From assembly GCF_036687315.1 (NCBI RefSeq), contig NZ_CP144683.1, forward strand, positions 2,488,001 through 2,552,000: DNA of 64,000 nt, written 5' to 3'. Positions 61,861-64,000 of the stretch are shown here, one piece after another. Source of the DNA: Sphingopyxis sp. TUF1 (GTDB lineage: Bacteria > Pseudomonadota > Alphaproteobacteria > Sphingomonadales > Sphingomonadaceae). Both the position numbers and the translations under genes were made by a program. Every line of letters begins with the position of its first letter. Position 1 is the first letter of the stretch. The notes under the pieces are model-generated. The model had not been told where the DNA came from and made no database searches. It was given only the letters and a program-made list of their open reading frames with translations.

Positions 61861-64000
61861 TGGCGATCTATCATTTCTCGGCAAAAGTCATTTCCCGCGC
61901 TGTCGGCAGCAGCGCGGTGGCGGCCGCGGCCTATCGCTCGGCCGACCGGCTGCACGACGAGCGCCTCGGCCGTGCCCATGACTTCTCGAACAAGGCGGGC
62001 GTCGTCCATAGCGACGTGCTGTTGCCCGAAGGCGCTCCCGAACGCTGGCAGGATCGCGAAAAGCTCTGGAATGATGTCGAGGCGTCGGAGATCCGCAAGG
62101 ACGCGCAGCTCGCGCGCGAAATCGAGTTCGCAATCCCGCGCGAGATGACCGAGGAACAGGGCATCGCGCTCGCGCGCGACTTCGTGGCGCGCGAGTTCGT
62201 CGACCGCGGCATGGTCGCCGATCTCAACGTGCATTGGGACATCGGCGCCGACGGGCTGGCGCGACCGCACGCGCATGTCATGCTGACGATGCGCGAGATC
62301 AAGATTGGTGAGGACGGAAGCGCCGAGTTCGGCGCCAAGGTGCGCGACTGGAACCGCACCGAGCTGTTGACGCATTGGCGCGAAGCCTGGGCCGATCATG
62401 TCAATGAACGCCTGGCATCGCTCGACATCGACGCACGCGTCGATCATCGCACCCTAGAAGCGCAGGGGATCGACCTTGAACCCCAGCACAAGATTGGTCC
62501 CGCCGCATCGCGGATGGTCAAGCAGGGGTTAGAGGTCGACCGCGCCGAAGAGCATCTCGATATCGCGCGGCGCAACGGTGAGAAGCTCCTCGCCAATCCA
62601 TCGATCGCGCTCGACGCGATCACCCACCGTCAGGCGACGTTCACGACCCGCGACCTTGCCATGTTCGTGCACCGGCATAGCGACGGCAAGGAGCAGTTCG
62701 ATGCGGTGATGGCGGCGGTGAAGGCATCGCCCGAGCTGGTCGCGCTGGGCAAGGATGGGCGCGGCGACGACCGGTTCACCTCGCGCGCGATGATCGAGAC
62801 CGAGAAGCGGCTCGAACGCGCGACCGCGATGCTTGACGCGCGCCGCAATCACGGTGTTGCCGAGCGCCATCGCCAGCTCGCGCTCGCGCTTGCCGCCAAG
62901 CGCGGGTTAGACCTGTCGGTCGAGCAGCGCGGCGCGCTCGAGCATGTCACCAGCGCACGCGGCATCAGCAATGTCATCGGCTATGCCGGGACGGGCAAGA
63001 GTGCGATGCTCGGCGTCGCGCGCGAGGCGTGGGAGGCGGCGGGCTATCGGGTGCAGGGCGCGGCGCTCTCGGGCATTGCTGCCGAAGGCCTAGAGCAGGG
63101 CTCGGGCATCGGCTCGCGCACGCTCGCGAGCCTCGAACATCAATGGGCCAACGATCGCGACCGGCTGACCCAAAAGCATATCCTCGTGATCGACGAGGCC
63201 GGGATGGTCGGCACGCGTCAGCTCGACCGTGTCGTGTCCGAAGCGGAGCGGCAAGGCGCAAAGGTCGTCCTCGTTGGCGATCCAGAGCAGTTGCAAGCCA
63301 TCGAAGCAGGTGCAGCTTTCCGTGCTGCTGCGGAACGGCACGGTGCCATCGAAATTACGGCCATCCGTCGCCAGCAGGAGGACTGGCAGCGCGAGGCAAC
63401 GCGCGAACTCGCCACCGGAAAAGTCGGCGAGGCGATCGGACGTTATGCCGAAGCTGGGCATGTTCATACCGCCGACACCCGCGAGGCGGCGCGCGCCGAG
63501 CTGGTCGATGCCTGGGACCGCGATCGTCAGCAGCATCCCGATGCCAGCCGGGTCATCCTCACGCATACCAATGACGAGGTGCGGGCGCTCAACGATGCCG
63601 CACGCGAACGGATGCGCGAAAGCGGGGCGCTCGGTCCCGACACCGAGATCTATACCGATCGCGGCAAGCGGGCATTTGCATCAGGCGACCGCATGATGTT
63701 CCTCAAGAACGAGCGCGGCATGGGCGTGAAGAATGGTTCGCTCGGCACCGTCCAGAACGCGAACCAGTTCCGCATGGCGGTGATGCTCGACGACGGGCGG
63801 TGCGTCGCGTTCGACCTTAAGGACTATGCCCATATCGATCATGGCTATGCCGCGACCATTCACAAAGCCCAGGGTATGACCGTCGATCGGGTGCAGTTGC
63901 TCGCGACGCCGGGGGTAGACAGCCACTCGACTTACGTCGCGCTGTCCAGGCACCGCGAGCGCGTCGAACTATATTATGGACGCGACGATTTTGCGAGCCA
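61861..64000 (+). CDS. traA: TraA relaxase-helicase (MOBQ type), C-terminus beyond window
   Basis: At least 713 residues; open at the right edge. The MobA/MobL relaxase domain (1-200) starts MAIYHFSAKVISRAVGSSAV, with a Tyr in AAAAYRSADRL and the metal-binding histidines in HWDIGADGLARPHAHVML (about 125-142). An AAA/RecD-like helicase follows with Walker A GYAGTGKSAML (about 374-384), Walker B HILVIDEAGMVG, KVVLVGDPEQLQAI and, near the edge, HKAQGMTVDRV. It nicks oriT and unwinds the transferred strand. Absence of stop codons over 2.1 kb confirms it is intact so far. Confidence 0.93.

Larger units (their letters stand above)
53160..64000 (+). mobile_element. left end of a tRNA-Tyr-integrated conjugative/mobilisable element
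   Basis: It starts at the 3' end of tRNA-Tyr and runs past the window edge. In order: P4-type integrase, ParB-like, DUF736, AlpA (reverse), small sigma-like protein, MNT-HEPN fusion, MucR, small lipoprotein and short gene, TraD-TraC (reverse) and relaxase TraA. This is the set of rhizobial/sphingomonad ICEs with a Ti-like TraA relaxase. The right end and any type IV secretion genes lie outside. The resident repeat families R1-R5 are not seen within it. Confidence 0.85.

Noticed and set aside
1..64000. CRISPR arrays, rRNA genes and intact insertion sequences
   Set aside because: No regularly spaced repeats with unique spacers, no rRNA sequence and no transposase were seen; the repeated sequences are dispersed palindromes.

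Overview
The window is GC-rich chromosomal DNA from an alphaproteobacterium. Gene order and protein sequences (rplM-rpsI, carD, truA-fmt, recR, def, grpE-hrcA, rph-rdgB-hemW, trpGDC, moaC-moeA-lexA, comEC-gltX-gltA, gatCAB, tig) point to the order Sphingomonadales, probably a Sphingopyxis-like organism. The genus is an inference from overall feel; no search was run.

Layout. 1-20.4 kb is mostly housekeeping: ribosomal proteins L13/S9, carD, RNA modification and translation genes (truA, fmt, def), recR, the heat-shock pair hrcA-grpE, rph-rdgB-hemW, xerC, and the complete phosphate cluster pstS-pstC-pstA-pstB-phoU-phoB read on the minus strand from two Pho-box-like sites. Small accessory genes are wedged into this backbone: a DUF2188 gene plus an FINCPFD-type protein between recR and def, a dienelactone-hydrolase-like gene between hrcA and rph, and a DUF2239 gene between rdgB and hemW. 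20.5-22.5 kb is an AT-rich insert holding an OLD/RecF-like AAA ATPase and a small TOPRIM-like partner, a plausible anti-phage module, which abuts a broken monooxygenase gene. 23.4-36.1 kb is again backbone (gltA, gltX, comEC, lexA with SOS box, moeA, moaC, trpC-D-G) with three hydrolase or unknown genes placed between moaC and trpC. 36.2-53.1 kb carries a DUF3089 lipase-like protein, a DUF4153 membrane protein, gatCAB, secreted amidohydrolase, a three-gene secreted cluster with an M48 protease, tRNA-Leu, trigger factor with a long Lys/Ala tail, a TetR/serine-hydrolase pair, alkA-like glycosylase, ferredoxin, rlmB and tRNA-Tyr.

From tRNA-Tyr (53101-53186) to the right edge the sequence is the left end of an integrative and conjugative or mobilisable element: P4-type integrase, ParB-like protein, DUF736, AlpA, a small sigma-like protein, an MNT-HEPN fusion, MucR, a TraC/TraD pair and the relaxase-helicase TraA, which runs off the window.

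The backbone is littered with at least five families of 20-190 bp palindromic intergenic repeats (called R1-R5 here). I saw none in the AT-rich insert or in the tRNA-Tyr element, so they mark resident DNA. One repeat copy sits in frame inside the broken monooxygenase gene and supplies a stop codon. Candidate novelties are the ATPase/TOPRIM-like pair, the FINCPFD/DUF2188 pair, the paired opposed Pho boxes, the twin dyads over the DUF2239 promoter, and a 21-bp perfect inverted repeat with a nested hairpin upstream of DUF736 in the mobile element.
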